A DNA stretch of 64,000 bases from Sinimarinibacterium arenosum (GCF_005047655.1 NZ_SUKF01000004.1:1-64000); one strand, 5' to 3'; counted from the stretch's first letter, positions 45,839 through 56,366 are shown. Notes: generated by a model not told the origin, from the letters alone. A program made the numbers and translations.

Positions 45839-45871
45839 GACAGCAGCTCCAATGCGTGCGCTTCAACGCCC

Positions 45872-46771
45872 TCAGTTACCGCCGAGGCGCTGCTCTGCGA
45901 GCCGTGCGGCGCTTGACTGCGGATAGGTTTGCACCAGCCGTTGCAGTGTGGCCTTGCCCTCTGCCTCCTGCTTCAGCTCAATCTGGGTCAGGCCAACTTT
46001 CAGCAGCGCATCCGGCCCTTTGGGACTTGCCGGGAATCGCTGCAGCACTTCCTGGAACGACGCCAGTGCCGACTTGTAGTCGCGCTTGACGTAGTAAGCC
46101 TCGCCAGTCCAGTACAGGGCGTTGTCCGCGTAACGTCCGGCGGGCCACTGCGCAACCAGGGACTTGAAGCCACGAATCGCGTCGTCGTACTTGCCATTCT
46201 TTAACGAATCGAAAGCGGTCAGATAGGCGCTTTCTTCCTCGGGAGAGCCGCCGGCGCCATTCGAGATCGTTACCGGCGCGACCGCGCCGCCCGGAGCTGG
46301 CATCTGCGTCGGCGCCTGCATCGGCGGCGCCGTCATGACCGTCCCGGACGGCGTCACCGTTGCGGAAGCACTCGGTGTCAGTCCGGACGTTCCACCATAG
46401 ACCCCGGCGGGCGGCGCCGAAGCGCCGCCGCCAAGGTTTTCAAACCGCTGCAGACGTCGATCAAGGTCCAGATAGAGATCACGGTTGCGCTTCTGCGCCT
46501 GATCGAACTCGAAACGCAGTCGTTCGACTTCGCCACGCAGCTGACGCTGATCGTCACGAATGCGCTGAGCATCCTGATCCATGCCGGTCAGGTTGACGGC
46601 GTCAAGCCGTCGTGAAAGTTCGGCGGTGCGACCTTCCACGGCCTGCAGCCGACGCTCCGACGGTGAAAGGTTGTCTGAGCCGCCCGAAATCGGGCCGCCA
46701 TAACCGGATGATGCACATCCGAGCAATGGTGCGACGAGCAACGTGATCGCACCAAGACGCAAACCATTCAT
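45872..46771 (-). CDS. cpoB: Cell-division coordinator CpoB (YbgF)
   Basis: About 299 aa from the internal start MNGLRLGA; an upstream GTG at 46810 has no signal sequence context. The signal ends in LLGCASS, a plausible lipobox, though classical CpoB is a soluble periplasmic protein. An N-terminal coiled coil (LSPSERRLQAVEGRTAEL) trimerises; a Pro/Ala/Met linker follows; three TPR repeats end the protein (YLTAFDSLKNGKYDDAI and next). It couples Tol-Pal to PBP1B activity. Last of the tol operon. Confidence 0.9.
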   Translation of the reverse strand: MNGLRLGAITLLVAPLLGCASSGYGGPISGGSDNLSPSERRLQAVEGRTAELSRRLDAVNLTGMDQDAQRIRDDQRQLRGEVERLRFEFDQAQKRNRDLYLDLDRRLQRFENLGGGASAPPAGVYGGTSGLTPSASATVTPSGTVMTAPPMQAPTQMPAPGGAVAPVTISNGAGGSPEEESAYLTAFDSLKNGKYDDAIRGFKSLVAQWPAGRYADNALYWTGEAYYVKRDYKSALASFQEVLQRFPASPKGPDALLKVGLTQIELKQEAEGKATLQRLVQTYPQSSAARLAEQRLGGN

Positions 46772-46822
46772 ACCAGACCCCTTGTCAAAACCCTGAACGA
46801 CGTCGCACACAACGTCTGCGAA

Positions 46823-47341
46823 TTACTGCCGAACCAGCTGCACTCGACGATTCAGCGACCATGCCTGGTCGTTGTGGCCTTCGTCAGCCGGGCGTTCCTC
46901 GCCGTAGCTGATGACCGAAAGCTGCACCGCACTGACGCCGCTATTCAGCAATGCGGCTTCGACCGCTTTGGCGCGGCGCTCGCCCAACCCGATGTTGTAC
47001 TCGCGGGTCCCACGCTCATCCGCGTGCCCTTCAAGACGCACCTTGGCGGTCGGATTTGCTTGCAGATAGGCTGAATAGGCATCGATGACACTCTGATACT
47101 GCGGCTTGATGACGGTGTCATCGAAGTCGAAATAGATCAGATTGGTTGTCAGCGCACGCTCAGCCGCAACCGTTGCGTCATAACCACCATCCAGGGTGCT
47201 GGGCAGCGGCGAAATGCTATCCGTATAGGGGGCATTGGTCTGAGGGACTGCACCAGCATCCGAACGGGTCTTGTCAGATCCGCACGCGCTGACCAGCAAA
47301 GCAGCGGAAACCACGATCGGCAACCAATACTTCTTGTTCAT
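46823..47341 (-). CDS. pal: Peptidoglycan-associated lipoprotein Pal
   Basis: 172 aa from ATG 47341 with AAGGAG upstream. The signal ends LLVSACGSD (lipobox, Gly at +2, so outer membrane). The OmpA-like domain has YFDFDDTVIKPQYQ and LEGHADERGTREYNIGLGER, with residues that bind meso-DAP. It anchors the outer membrane to peptidoglycan and is moved to the division site by TolQRAB. Confidence 0.96.
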   Translation of the reverse strand: MNKKYWLPIVVSAALLVSACGSDKTRSDAGAVPQTNAPYTDSISPLPSTLDGGYDATVAAERALTTNLIYFDFDDTVIKPQYQSVIDAYSAYLQANPTAKVRLEGHADERGTREYNIGLGERRAKAVEAALLNSGVSAVQLSVISYGEERPADEGHNDQAWSLNRRVQLVRQ

Positions 47342-47390
47342 CACCACGCTCCTTAAGGGGTACTACTGTAAGACCAAAGTTACATCAAGC

Positions 47391-48674
47391 CTAGCGAACC
47401 AGCGGCGACCACGCCGGTTCACGGATATCACCACTTGCCTGGCGCAGGCTCTGCCGCACCCGGCCATCAATCGATACGGTCGCAAGTTCGGAACCGCGCG
47501 AACCCTGGGTCGCGTAAATCACCACCGCGCCGCCGGGGGCAAAACTCGGACTCTCGTCGAGTCGACCCGGGCTCAGAATGCGCATGTCGCCGGTCGCCAG
47601 ATCCAGGGTCGCAATCCGGTATGCGCCACCTTCAAGGTTGACCATGACCAACGAGCGCCCATCCGGCGCGTAGCTCGCCCGCAGATTCTGGCGCCCCTCG
47701 AAAGTGACGCGTCTCGGGTCACCACCCTGAGCACTGATCTCGTAGATCTGCGGCTGGCCACCACGATCCGACGTGAACACCAGCTTGGTGCCGTCCGGTG
47801 ACCATGAGGGCTCGGTGTCGATTCCGTAGTGGTCGGTCAAGCGCCGGCGCTTGCCCGAGGCAATATCCATGACGTAGATGTCAGGATTGCTCTCGAAGGA
47901 CAGGGTCAGCGCTAGCGAACGTCCGTCCGGCGAAAACGCCGGTGAACCATTGATTCCCCGTTCCGCGATCAGGCTGCGCACCTTTCCGGTGGCGAGGTCA
48001 TGCAGATAGATCGCCGAACGTCCCCGTTCGTAGCCGACATAGGCCAGCTTGAGGCGATCAGGAGACCAGGTCGGAGACATCAAGGGCTCACGCGAAGTCG
48101 CCACAACCCGGGGATTCCAGCCATCCGCATCGGCAACAACGAGCTGGAATGTCCGCTTGTAGCCCAAACCCGAAGCTGAAACGTAGGCGATCTTGGTATT
48201 GAAGTAGCCCGGGATGCCGAGCAGCTTTTCATAAATCAGGTCGGCGATCTGATGCGCCGCATAGCGCATCTGATCCAGCCCTTTGACCGGAATGTCGAAG
48301 CCCAGGATCTGCTGCCCGCTGACCACATCGATCAGGAAGAAGCGCGCCATGTACCCACTATCGGCCCGTGCGATCTGACCAATCACGACATTGTCGATGC
48401 CCTGGGTCCGCCATGCCTGCACATCAACCTGCTGCGGCGTGGTCGGCTTCTGCAGCATGTCGTTGCGCGCAAGCGTGCGAAAGCGCCCGCTACGCGCCAG
48501 ATCGTTGTCGATGACCTGGGCCACATCGAGGGTAACGTCCGTGCCCTGTGAAAACGGCACGATCGCAATCGGCAAGGCACCTTCGGTGCCGCCAGTGACA
48601 GTGATCTCGAGCTCGGCCCGTGCCGCGCCGGACACGGTCAGCAGCGCCAGCAACCATAACCTGATCAATTTCAT
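47391..48674 (-). CDS. tolB: Tol-Pal system protein TolB
   Basis: 427 aa with a signal peptide (LLALLTVSGAARA). The N-terminal domain (IAIVPFSQG, then VIDNDLARSGRF) binds TolA; the C-terminal part is a six-bladed beta-propeller built of repeats of the type SPDGTKLVFTSDRGG. It is periplasmic and binds Pal. 50 bp before pal. Confidence 0.95.
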   Translation of the reverse strand: MKLIRLWLLALLTVSGAARAELEITVTGGTEGALPIAIVPFSQGTDVTLDVAQVIDNDLARSGRFRTLARNDMLQKPTTPQQVDVQAWRTQGIDNVVIGQIARADSGYMARFFLIDVVSGQQILGFDIPVKGLDQMRYAAHQIADLIYEKLLGIPGYFNTKIAYVSASGLGYKRTFQLVVADADGWNPRVVATSREPLMSPTWSPDRLKLAYVGYERGRSAIYLHDLATGKVRSLIAERGINGSPAFSPDGRSLALTLSFESNPDIYVMDIASGKRRRLTDHYGIDTEPSWSPDGTKLVFTSDRGGQPQIYEISAQGGDPRRVTFEGRQNLRASYAPDGRSLVMVNLEGGAYRIATLDLATGDMRILSPGRLDESPSFAPGGAVVIYATQGSRGSELATVSIDGRVRQSLRQASGDIREPAWSPLVR

Positions 48675-48752
48675 ACGCTTGCTCGTACGTTTAGTAAGTG
48701 ATGGTGATCAAAAGAAGTGAACGCCGGGTGAACGATGCCGAAAAACACCACC

Positions 48753-49748
48753 TCAGCATGCATCCTGCGATGGGCAGAATGTCACACTCAGAACGCGCTC
48801 GAACAGGCTGGGATCCGGCGGCAGCGGCAACGGACTGGCCTTGATCACGGCATTTTCGACTGACCGATCAAGTACAGCATTGCCACAACTGCGCAAAACC
48901 TGCGCACGTGTGACCTCGCCATTGGGCAGTTGCTCCACCCTGACCAGGCAATTGAAGCGACTCGCCGAACTGGCCGGGCGCTGCCAATTACGCCGGATCT
49001 TGTCGACAATCGCGGCCGTCCACGGCGCCTGCGCCGCAGACCTGGCCGCAGCGGCACGCGCAGCATCCTCTGCCGCTGCCATCTGCGCCAGCTCGTTGCG
49101 GCGCTGCTGCTCTTCAGCCTCGCGCGCACGCTTGATCCGCTCCAGCTCCTTGCGCTCTTCGTCAAGCTGACGCTGGCGCTCCTGCTCAATCTGCTTCTGG
49201 CGCTCTTCCTCGATCCGGCGCTTTTCGTCTTCGATGCGCTTTTTCTCAGCCTCGATCTTGCGCTTTTCCTCTTCTTCCTGCTTGCGCTTGAGTTCGTCCT
49301 GACGCCGCTGCTCTTCCTCGGCCTTGCGCTTGACATCGTCCTGGCGCTTGCGCTCGGCGTCGGCCTCAAGCCGCAGCCGCTCCTGTTCTTTGCGCTTTTC
49401 TTCCTGAATCTTCTTCTGCGCCTCTTCGACCTGTTGCTGTTTCTGCTCCTGCTGCTTGCGCTGCTGCTCGGCCTTGCGCTCCTGCTCTTTCTGGCGCTGC
49501 TCTTCCTGAACCTGCTGGCGGGCCTTTTCGCGCTCTTGCTGTTCCTGGGCGCGCTTCTGCTGCTCACGCTCGCGTTCAAGCTCGGCCTGGCGCTGCGCTT
49601 CCACGCTGGGGTCGCTCACCAAGACCGCCTCGAATACGGGCAGCGCAACAATTTTGCGCGTGAACAGCGCGCTGACGAACAGCAGCGAGAACAGCAGGAC
49701 ATGCAGCACAATGGCTGCAATCAGATAGCGGGGCTTGAGTCCCATCAC
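48753..49748 (-). CDS. tolA: Tol-Pal system protein TolA
   Basis: 331 aa. One N-terminal membrane helix (IAAIVLHVLLFSLLFVSAL) is followed by an extremely Glu/Lys/Gln/Arg-rich helical rod from about residue 50 to 225 and a C-terminal domain with FNCLVRVEQLPNGEV. The rod spans the periplasm. The charged rod is richer in glutamine and arginine and poorer in alanine than E. coli TolA. It overlaps tolR by 4 bp. Confidence 0.93.
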   Translation of the reverse strand: MMGLKPRYLIAAIVLHVLLFSLLFVSALFTRKIVALPVFEAVLVSDPSVEAQRQAELEREREQQKRAQEQQEREKARQQVQEEQRQKEQERKAEQQRKQQEQKQQQVEEAQKKIQEEKRKEQERLRLEADAERKRQDDVKRKAEEEQRRQDELKRKQEEEEKRKIEAEKKRIEDEKRRIEEERQKQIEQERQRQLDEERKELERIKRAREAEEQQRRNELAQMAAAEDAARAAAARSAAQAPWTAAIVDKIRRNWQRPASSASRFNCLVRVEQLPNGEVTRAQVLRSCGNAVLDRSVENAVIKASPLPLPPDPSLFERVLSVTFCPSQDAC

Positions 49749-50167
49749 TTCGCCGGCGCGTCCTCACGCGGTTGGGTGACGAATCCGACCTTCTTTGCAC
49801 CGATTTCCTGCAGCAGCCACATCGCATGGGCCACGCGATCGTAGGCCACGGCGGCGTCGCCATGAATCAGGATCATGCGTTCCGGATTGGCGCGAATGAC
49901 CTTGCCGAGGATGTCCAGAACCTCATCATCCGATTTTGGCTTGTCCTGCGCATCGCCGATGCTGAGGAATATGTCACCTGTCGGCCCAACCGACAGGATC
50001 AGATCCTCTTCCTGCACAGTCATTGACTGTGCATTGGCCTTCGGCAACTCGACCTCAATGCCCTGGGTCATCAATGGCGCCGTCACCATGAAGATGATCA
50101 GCAGCACCAGCATCACGTCGATATACGGAACGACGTTGATATCGGACGAAAGTTTACGCCTGGCCAT
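49745..50167 (-). CDS. tolR: Tol-Pal system protein TolR
   Basis: 140 aa. It starts with SDINVVPYIDVMLVLLIIFMVT, with the conserved membrane Asp (D in YIDVML) used in proton transfer. A periplasmic ExbD-like domain follows. It forms the TolQ5R2 motor that energises TolA. 4 bp after tolQ. Confidence 0.95.
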   Translation of the reverse strand: MARRKLSSDINVVPYIDVMLVLLIIFMVTAPLMTQGIEVELPKANAQSMTVQEEDLILSVGPTGDIFLSIGDAQDKPKSDDEVLDILGKVIRANPERMILIHGDAAVAYDRVAHAMWLLQEIGAKKVGFVTQPREDAPAK

Positions 50168-50171
50168 CGTT

Positions 50172-50858
50172 TCAGCCCTTGCTGTCGGTGTGGCGCAGGC
50201 CGCGGTCGATGATGCCGATCAATTCTTCGGCAAAGGTATGGTAGCGACTCTCAATCCGCTCGACGCCACGCGTGAAGAAGTTGTACGCGATGACCGCCGG
50301 GATGGCAGCAGCCAGACCCATCGCGGTCGCGATTAGCGCCTCAGCGATGCCGGGAGCCACCGTTGCCAGCGACGCCTGTTTGACGTTACCGATTGAGATG
50401 AACGCGTTCATGATGCCCCAGACCGTGCCGAACAAGCCGACATAGGGGCTGGTCGAACCAATCGTTGCCAGCAACGCCAAGCCGCCTTCCAGACGTTCAA
50501 CCTCGCGCACCTGCGTCACCCGCATCTGACGCTGAACAGCAGCCAGCGCATCTTCGGGATCACTACGCCCGGCGGTCTGGTGGCGGGTGTACTCCTCATA
50601 CCCCGAGATGAAGATTGCAGGTAGACCGTTAGCTTCGGGATTGCGCCGCTCGGTCTCATACAGCGTCGACAAGCTGCCCCCACTCCAGAAACGATCTTCA
50701 AATTCCGAAGCGTTCTTCTGCGCGTCGGACAGCAGCTTGCGCTTCGAGAAAATCACTGCCCACGACAGCACCGAAGCCGCCAGCAACAGCAACAGCACGA
50801 CCTGCGCCAGCGCGCTGGCATGCATGATCAGGTTGGAAAAAGACATTTCGGCGTTCAT
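50172..50858 (-). CDS. tolQ: Tol-Pal system protein TolQ
   Basis: 228 aa with three membrane helices: LAQVVLLLLLAASVLSWAVI, then a pair around GLALLATIGSTSPYVGLFGTV and LIATAMGLAAAIPAV. The MotA/TolQ/ExbB signatures are clear. It is the proton channel ring of the Tol motor. A second internal start (M5) is possible. Confidence 0.95.
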   Translation of the reverse strand: MNAEMSFSNLIMHASALAQVVLLLLLAASVLSWAVIFSKRKLLSDAQKNASEFEDRFWSGGSLSTLYETERRNPEANGLPAIFISGYEEYTRHQTAGRSDPEDALAAVQRQMRVTQVREVERLEGGLALLATIGSTSPYVGLFGTVWGIMNAFISIGNVKQASLATVAPGIAEALIATAMGLAAAIPAVIAYNFFTRGVERIESRYHTFAEELIGIIDRGLRHTDSKG

Positions 50859-50983
50859 GAAGTCGCTTTATTCAACGTCAAACAGGAAAAAGTGGAGAAC
50901 CGCGCCAGACCGAACCATCCGTGCGAAGCAATGGCGACGCACATTGTGCCACGGCTGACCGGTGCAGCGGCAGCACCGTTCAT

Positions 50984-51409
50984 TCATTGATCTGCAGGCG
51001 TCCATCGAGCCACGGCATCAAATAACGCCTGTGGCAGTGCGATCGGGCGAAACTGGACCGCGTCGACACACCCTACCTTCACCATGGCTCGCGCCAGGAG
51101 AGTCTCGGCGTCACCGTCGACCAGAGTTTGTTCGAACATCAGACTGGCACGGCGCATTGCCGCCACCCGCGTGTGGACTTCCAGCAGCTGATCCAGGCGC
51201 GCCGGTCGCCGATAGGCAATGTCCAGGTGCGCCACGGTAAAGACGACGCCATGCTGGCGGTGCAGTCCATCCTGCTGCAGACCCAGCGCACGCAACCATT
51301 CGGTACGAGCACGTTCGAACCAGCGCAGGTAGCCGGCGTGATAGGCCACCCCACTGGCATCGGTATCTTCGTAGTAGACGCGGATCGGAAAGCGGAAAAC
51401 GGCGCTCAT
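50984..51409 (-). CDS. ybgC: Tol-Pal-associated acyl-CoA thioesterase YbgC
   Basis: 141 aa hot-dog-fold protein. The 4-hydroxybenzoyl-CoA thioesterase-type motif is [20 protein letters not shown] with the catalytic Asp. It hydrolyses short acyl-CoA or acyl-ACP and heads the tol block. The ATG overlaps the ruvB stop (ATGA), joining ruv and tol genes in one unit. Confidence 0.93.
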   Translation of the reverse strand: MSAVFRFPIRVYYEDTDASGVAYHAGYLRWFERARTEWLRALGLQQDGLHRQHGVVFTVAHLDIAYRRPARLDQLLEVHTRVAAMRRASLMFEQTLVDGDAETLLARAMVKVGCVDAVQFRPIALPQALFDAVARWTPADQ

Positions 51410-52440
51410 GGGTTGAACAGATCCGGCGTGCCCAGACGCTCGGGCATGGGCAAACCATAGTGTTCATAGGCCAGACGTCCAGCAATGCGCCCACGCGGTG
51501 TTCGCATCAGATACCCATTCTGGATCAGAAAGGGTTCAATGACGTCCTCGATGGTGTCCCGTGACTCGCCGATTGCAGCCGCCAGATTGTCCAGCCCGGC
51601 CGGACCACCATCAAAGCGCTCGATCAGCGCCATCAACAGCTTGCGGTCCATCAGGTCGAACCCGTTGCTATCAACACTCAGCAGCTTCATCGCGCTGGCC
51701 GCACATGCGGCGCTGATATGCCCGTCTCCGCGGACTTCGGCATAGTCGCGCGCACGACGCAGCAGCCGGTTGGCGATACGGGGGGTCCCGCGTGAACGCC
51801 GCGCAATTTCTGCTGCACCGGCAGCGTCGATGTCAGCACCGAGGATGCGTGCACTGCGCCCGACGATAAAACTCAGATCCTCGACCGAGTAGAACTCCAG
51901 CCGCTGAACCAGGCCGAAACGGTCGCGCAGCGGACTGGTCAGAGCGCCGGCACGGGTGGTGGCTCCCACCAGCGTGAACGGCGGCAAATCCAGCCGGATC
52001 GAGCGCGCTGCCGGACCCTCGCCGATCATGATGTCGAGCTGGAAATCCTCCAGCGCCGGATACAGCACTTCCTCAACCACCGGCGACAGGCGATGGATTT
52101 CGTCGACGAACAGAAGATCTCGCGGCTCCAGATTGGTCAGCAGAGCAGCCAGATCGCCCGGCCGTTCCAGCACCGGGCCCGAAGTCTGGCGCAGATTGAC
52201 GCCCATTTCGCTGGCGAGAATATGCGCCAGCGTGGTCTTGCCCAGACCTGGCGGCCCGAAGATCAGCACATGATCGAGAGCTTCGCCGCGACGTCGCGCC
52301 GCTTCGATGGCAATGCTCAGCTGTTCGCGCACCGCCGGCTGGCCGACATAGTCCTCCAGCCTCTGCGGCCGTATCGCCCGCTCAAGCCGCTCCTCGTCCG
52401 GGGCGGCACCTGCAGATACGAGTTGCCTGCTGTCTGTCAT
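51406..52440 (-). CDS. ruvB: Holliday-junction helicase RuvB
   Basis: 344 aa. The AAA+ motor has Walker [17 protein letters not shown], Walker [11 protein letters not shown] and sensor GATTRAG. The C-terminal winged helix ends [18 protein letters not shown] (split). It drives branch migration with RuvA, encoded upstream with a 4-bp overlap. Confidence 0.97.
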   Translation of the reverse strand: MTDSRQLVSAGAAPDEERLERAIRPQRLEDYVGQPAVREQLSIAIEAARRRGEALDHVLIFGPPGLGKTTLAHILASEMGVNLRQTSGPVLERPGDLAALLTNLEPRDLLFVDEIHRLSPVVEEVLYPALEDFQLDIMIGEGPAARSIRLDLPPFTLVGATTRAGALTSPLRDRFGLVQRLEFYSVEDLSFIVGRSARILGADIDAAGAAEIARRSRGTPRIANRLLRRARDYAEVRGDGHISAACAASAMKLLSVDSNGFDLMDRKLLMALIERFDGGPAGLDNLAAAIGESRDTIEDVIEPFLIQNGYLMRTPRGRIAGRLAYEHYGLPMPERLGTPDLFNP

Positions 52441-53027
52441 CGGACTGCGCGTCGCAGCGCCTCCTGAATGATCTGCTCAGTACTCATGTCTTCGCGATGC
52501 ACCGCATCGGTCAAACGCTGAATTTCTGCAGGCTTGTAGCCCAGCGCGGCCAGCGCATGCTTGGCATCCTGCAGAGGACTACTGGGCACAGCCACACCGT
52601 TGAAGCCCACCGGACTGTCGGTGAACCCTCCTGCCCGATCACGCATTTCAACTATCAGACGATCCGCCGTCTTGCGGCCGACACCGGGCAACTTGGTCAG
52701 GCGCGCAGCATCTCCATTGCGCGCGCTGTCCCAGAACTCTTCGACACCAACACCGGACAGCACCGCCAACGCCAGCTTGGGCCCGACGCCGGAAACCTTG
52801 ATCAGCTCACGAAACAGCGATTTCTCGGCCTGGCTGCCGAAGCCGAACAGCAGGTGTGCGTCCTCACGCACGGTCAGGTGCGTATGCAGAGTGACCGTTT
52901 CACCCACCGCGGGCAGGTTATAGAACGTCGACATCGGCGCTTCGATTTCGTAGCCGACGCCACCTACATCAACCAGCAACTGGGGCGGCTGCTTGCTGAC
53001 CAGGCGTCCATGAATGCGTCCAATCAT
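52437..53027 (-). CDS. ruvA: Holliday-junction DNA-binding protein RuvA
   Basis: 196 aa. It starts [19 protein letters not shown], the family hallmark, and has helix-hairpin-helix motifs ([15 protein letters not shown] and [16 protein letters not shown]). The third domain that touches RuvB ends EEALRRAVR-like. It overlaps ruvB and ruvC by 4 bp each. Confidence 0.97.
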   Translation of the reverse strand: MIGRIHGRLVSKQPPQLLVDVGGVGYEIEAPMSTFYNLPAVGETVTLHTHLTVREDAHLLFGFGSQAEKSLFRELIKVSGVGPKLALAVLSGVGVEEFWDSARNGDAARLTKLPGVGRKTADRLIVEMRDRAGGFTDSPVGFNGVAVPSSPLQDAKHALAALGYKPAEIQRLTDAVHREDMSTEQIIQEALRRAVR

Positions 53028-53539
53028 CGGCGCCTCCAGCTGCGCCGCTGCGGCAGCCCTGTGCGCAGTACCGTTGTCCGCACCTGCGCATGGGTCAACG
53101 CGACCGCCAAGGCGTCGGAAGCGTCCGACGCCAGCACGCCCTTCAAATTGAGCAATACACGCACCATGTGCTGCACCTGATCCTTATCGGCCCGCCCGCT
53201 CCCGGTCAGCGCCATTTTGACCTGAGTCGCAGCATATTCTGAAATCGGCAGACCAGCTCTTGCTGCGGCACATATTGCTACGCCGCGCGCCTGCCCGAGG
53301 ACCAGCGCACTGCGCAGATTGCGACTGACAAAAACCTCTTCGAGCGCGACTTCGTCCGGCTGATGAATACGAATCAGCTGATCCAATTCGGTATCGATCG
53401 CCAGCAGTCGCGGCGGCATATCGCCATCGCCGGCCACAATGCGTCCGCTGACCACGACCTGACGGCGATCACCCTCGCTGTCGACGATGCCGTAGCCGGT
53501 AAATCTCGAGCCAGGATCAATGCCGAGGATACGGGTCAC
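53024..53539 (-). CDS. ruvC: Holliday-junction resolvase RuvC
   Basis: 171 aa. RNase H-like fold with catalytic acidic residues: D in [18 protein letters not shown] in EEVFVSRN, and the late D pair in [14 protein letters not shown]. It cuts four-way junctions at the RuvAB complex. Confidence 0.96.
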   Translation of the reverse strand: MTRILGIDPGSRFTGYGIVDSEGDRRQVVVSGRIVAGDGDMPPRLLAIDTELDQLIRIHQPDEVALEEVFVSRNLRSALVLGQARGVAICAAARAGLPISEYAATQVKMALTGSGRADKDQVQHMVRVLLNLKGVLASDASDALAVALTHAQVRTTVLRTGLPQRRSWRRR

Positions 53540-54255
53540 GCCGATTCGGCGTTCGAGTAGACCTTCTGCACATCGTCGAGATCCTCGAGCATATCGATCA
53601 GCTTGCGCAGCGCATCAGCGTGCTCCGGCGCAACCGCACTGGTGGCAGAAGGACGCATCGTGACATCCGCTTCAATTGGCGCATATCCGGCAGCGACCAA
53701 CGCCTGCTTGACGCCTTCGAAGGCCTCCGGTGTGGTTAGCACCTCGGTGTAGCCATCCTCGCTGACGACGTCGTCGGCGCCCGCCTCCAGCGCCGCCTCA
53801 AGCAGCTTCTCTTCCAGCGCGGTGTCGCTGCCCGTCTCGAAAAACAGCTGACCCACATGAGCGAACTGATACGCCACGGATCCACTGGCACCGAGATTGC
53901 CTCCGTTCTTGCTGAAAGCATGCCGCACGTCCGCAACGGTGCGCGTCGGATTGTCGGTCATGCAATCGACCATGATCGCCACGCCGCCGGGCCCATAGCC
54001 CTCGTAACGGATTTCCTCAAACTGATCCGCACCCAGCTCACCGGTCCCGCGCTTGATCGCACGCTCGGCGGTGTCCTTGGTCATATTGGCGGCAAGCGCC
54101 TTGTCCAGCGCCAGGCGCAGACGCGCATTCGACCTAGGATCGCCGCCGCCGGTACGTGCGGCGACAGTAATTTCGCGAATGAACTTGGTAAACAACTTGC
54201 CGCGGCGGGAATCTTCAGCCCCTTTGCGCGCGGCAATACTTGGTCCTCGGCCCAT
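53536..54255 (-). CDS. yebC: YebC/PmpR-family protein
   Basis: 239 aa. It starts with [19 protein letters not shown] then [19 protein letters not shown], and holds [17 protein letters not shown], all typical of the YebC/TACO1 family. Members act as DNA-binding regulators or help translation of proline runs. The first residues read MGRGPS rather than the common MAGHSKWANI, meaning the extreme N-terminus differs. The stop overlaps ruvC's start (4 bp). Confidence 0.93.
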   Translation of the reverse strand: MGRGPSIAARKGAEDSRRGKLFTKFIREITVAARTGGGDPRSNARLRLALDKALAANMTKDTAERAIKRGTGELGADQFEEIRYEGYGPGGVAIMVDCMTDNPTRTVADVRHAFSKNGGNLGASGSVAYQFAHVGQLFFETGSDTALEEKLLEAALEAGADDVVSEDGYTEVLTTPEAFEGVKQALVAAGYAPIEADVTMRPSATSAVAPEHADALRKLIDMLEDLDDVQKVYSNAESA

Positions 54256-54273
54256 AAGTCTCTTTATTGCTGA

Positions 54274-54855
54274 TCAGAAGAATTTGAAGCGGAAGCCGAC
54301 GTGCAAGCCATTGTCAGCCGTGATGTCGCCACCGTTCTCAAGGCTGACTTTGACGTTGCGATACCCGATATAGACAGAAGCATTCGGCACGACCTGATAG
54401 TCGACCGCAGTCCCCACCTCATGGTACCCGTCAAACTCACCGAAGCTCAGAATTTTCGGCGCATAGTAGCCATAGACCGAAACACCAATGCGGTCATACC
54501 CGGGAAACCGCGCTTCGGCCTGACCGCCGACAGCTGCAGCACCGCCACTGTCATGGTCACGGCCGATATAGACCCCACGCAGACCGAGCCCCGCGGCGAG
54601 ATTGAAGTCCCGCATGCCGGCGTCACCAGTCACCAACGCACCGACATGGCCGACCAGCAGGTCATCCTTGCGCTCCGGCCGAACAATGATCCCGGCGTCA
54701 TACTGCCCGGTGGTTTCGGACGCGAAACGCGACAACGGACCATAAAACGCCAAGCGATAGCTGTTGTCACGCAGACTCAGATCCAGAATCTCTGCATGGG
54801 CCGTACCGGCCAGCACACACAGCAGGACACCAAACACCCCTTGAAACTTGTTCAT
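54274..54855 (-). CDS. YfaZ-family outer-membrane protein
   Basis: 193 aa from ATG 54855. A signal peptide ends TAHA. The mature part has LSLRDNSYRLAFYGPL and YHEVGTAVDYQVVPNASVYI, matching YfaZ-type porins, and ends in HVGFRFKFF with a terminal phenylalanine. Alternating strands suggest an eight- to ten-strand barrel. Function unknown. A longer frame up to 55110 runs through the end of lpd and is unlikely to be used. It sits between yebC and lpd on the same strand. Confidence 0.8.
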   Translation of the reverse strand: MNKFQGVFGVLLCVLAGTAHAEILDLSLRDNSYRLAFYGPLSRFASETTGQYDAGIIVRPERKDDLLVGHVGALVTGDAGMRDFNLAAGLGLRGVYIGRDHDSGGAAAVGGQAEARFPGYDRIGVSVYGYYAPKILSFGEFDGYHEVGTAVDYQVVPNASVYIGYRNVKVSLENGGDITADNGLHVGFRFKFF

Positions 54856-54929
54856 CAGTTTTTCCCCGTTCCCGTTATTTTGAAAAACGCCTGTTCGCCC
54901 CGGGCCTGTACTCCGGCCGCAATTCCCTG

Positions 54930-56366
54930 CTATTTCTTGGGCTTGTTGATCGCATGGACCGCGCGACCGTCGACCGCCAGCACCGCATCGTGCAGGGTCT
55001 CGGACAAGGTCGGATGACCGTGCATCGTTAATGCAAGATCCTCGCAGGTCGCAGCAAATTCGAGCGCGAGTACCGCCTCGGCCAGAAGCTCGGAGACATA
55101 GGGCCCACACATATGGAAGCCGAGAATCCGATCCGTCTTGACGTCCGCAATGACCTTGATCGATCCGGCAGCCTGCTCCATGGCTTTCGCGCGGCCGCTG
55201 GGCGCGAATGACCCCATGCCGGTCTTGACCTCGTAGCCCTTGGCTTTGGCCTGCTCTTCGGTCAAACCAACCCAGGCAATTTCAGGCGCCGTGTAGACCA
55301 CACTGGGAATCGCGTTGTAGTTGACCTGGGTATGGTGGCCGGCCAGCTGCTCGGCCAGCGCCACGCCTTCTTCGATACCCTTGTGCGCGAGCATCGCACC
55401 ACCGATAACGTCGCCGACTGCATACACGCCATCAATATTGGTCTTGTAGTGTGCGTCAACCTTGACGAAACCTCGCTCGTCGAGGGCCACGCCCAGTTCT
55501 TCGGCGCCCAATCCTGATGTATACGGCTTGCGCCCCACAGCGACAATGAGTTTGTCGAAGGTTTCCTTCTTGATTTCACCGCCCGACTCGTATTCGACGA
55601 CGACGCCTTTGGCGCCAGCCTTGGCCGATTGCACTTTGGCGCCCAGACGAATGTCCAGGCCCTGCTTGGTCAGATGACGCAGCGCCTCTTTCGAGATCTG
55701 TGCATCCACCATCGGTAAAAATGTTGGTAACGCTTCGAGAATCACCGTCTTGGCGCCAAGACGGCTCCAGACGCTGCCGAGCTCGACCCCGATCACCCCG
55801 GCTCCGATAATGCCCAGAGATTTGGGAACCTCGGTGAAGTCCAGTGCGCCCCAGGAATCGACAATACGCTCGCCATCAAATGCCGCAATTTTCAGATTGA
55901 CCGGCTCCGAACCCGTGGCAATGACGATGTACTTGGCCGACAGTGTCTGCTTCGCGCCATCGTGAGCGGTGAATTCGACCTGACCGCCGCCGAGCAGCTT
56001 GCCGTATCCGTGCAGTCCGGTGACCTTGTTCGCCGTGAACAGAGTCTTGATGCCACCGGTGAGCTGGCGCGACACGGTTTGCTTCCGCGCCTGCATCTTC
56101 TCCAGGTCAATTGCGAGCTTGCCAACGCCGATACCGTGAGCCGACGCTTCATGCTGCATGCGGTGATACAGCTCCGACGACTCCAGCAGCGCCTTCGACG
56201 GAATGCAGCCTGCATTCAAGCAAGTCCCGCCAAACGCCGTCGAGCTGTCGCGGTTTAGCCAGCCATCGATGCACGCCGTCTTGAATCCCAACTGCGCCGC
56301 ACGGATCGCACACGGGTAGCCGCCGGGGCCCCCACCAATTACCACGACATCGAATTGCTCGCTCAT
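54930..56366 (-). CDS. lpd: Dihydrolipoyl dehydrogenase (E3)
   Basis: 478 aa. The FAD site is VVVIGGGPGGYPCAIRAAQ, the redox disulfide is in GGTCLNAGCIPSKALL and the catalytic His-Glu pair in HGHPTLSETLHDA. It reoxidises dihydrolipoyl groups for the 2-oxoglutarate and pyruvate dehydrogenases. It is in the same direction as sucA-sucB, but about 3.3 kb downstream, separated by three unrelated genes. Confidence 0.96.
   Translation of the reverse strand: MSEQFDVVVIGGGPGGYPCAIRAAQLGFKTACIDGWLNRDSSTAFGGTCLNAGCIPSKALLESSELYHRMQHEASAHGIGVGKLAIDLEKMQARKQTVSRQLTGGIKTLFTANKVTGLHGYGKLLGGGQVEFTAHDGAKQTLSAKYIVIATGSEPVNLKIAAFDGERIVDSWGALDFTEVPKSLGIIGAGVIGVELGSVWSRLGAKTVILEALPTFLPMVDAQISKEALRHLTKQGLDIRLGAKVQSAKAGAKGVVVEYESGGEIKKETFDKLIVAVGRKPYTSGLGAEELGVALDERGFVKVDAHYKTNIDGVYAVGDVIGGAMLAHKGIEEGVALAEQLAGHHTQVNYNAIPSVVYTAPEIAWVGLTEEQAKAKGYEVKTGMGSFAPSGRAKAMEQAAGSIKVIADVKTDRILGFHMCGPYVSELLAEAVLALEFAATCEDLALTMHGHPTLSETLHDAVLAVDGRAVHAINKPKK

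Noticed and set aside
48753-49748. Repetitive Glu/Lys/Gln stretch in tolA as a possible repeat array
   Set aside because: It is the charged helical rod normal in TolA, with irregular codons, not a nucleotide repeat.
54856-55110. Upstream extension of the YfaZ-like gene
   Set aside because: The extension lies in the end of lpd and its spacer; the ATG at 54855 directly begins a good signal peptide.
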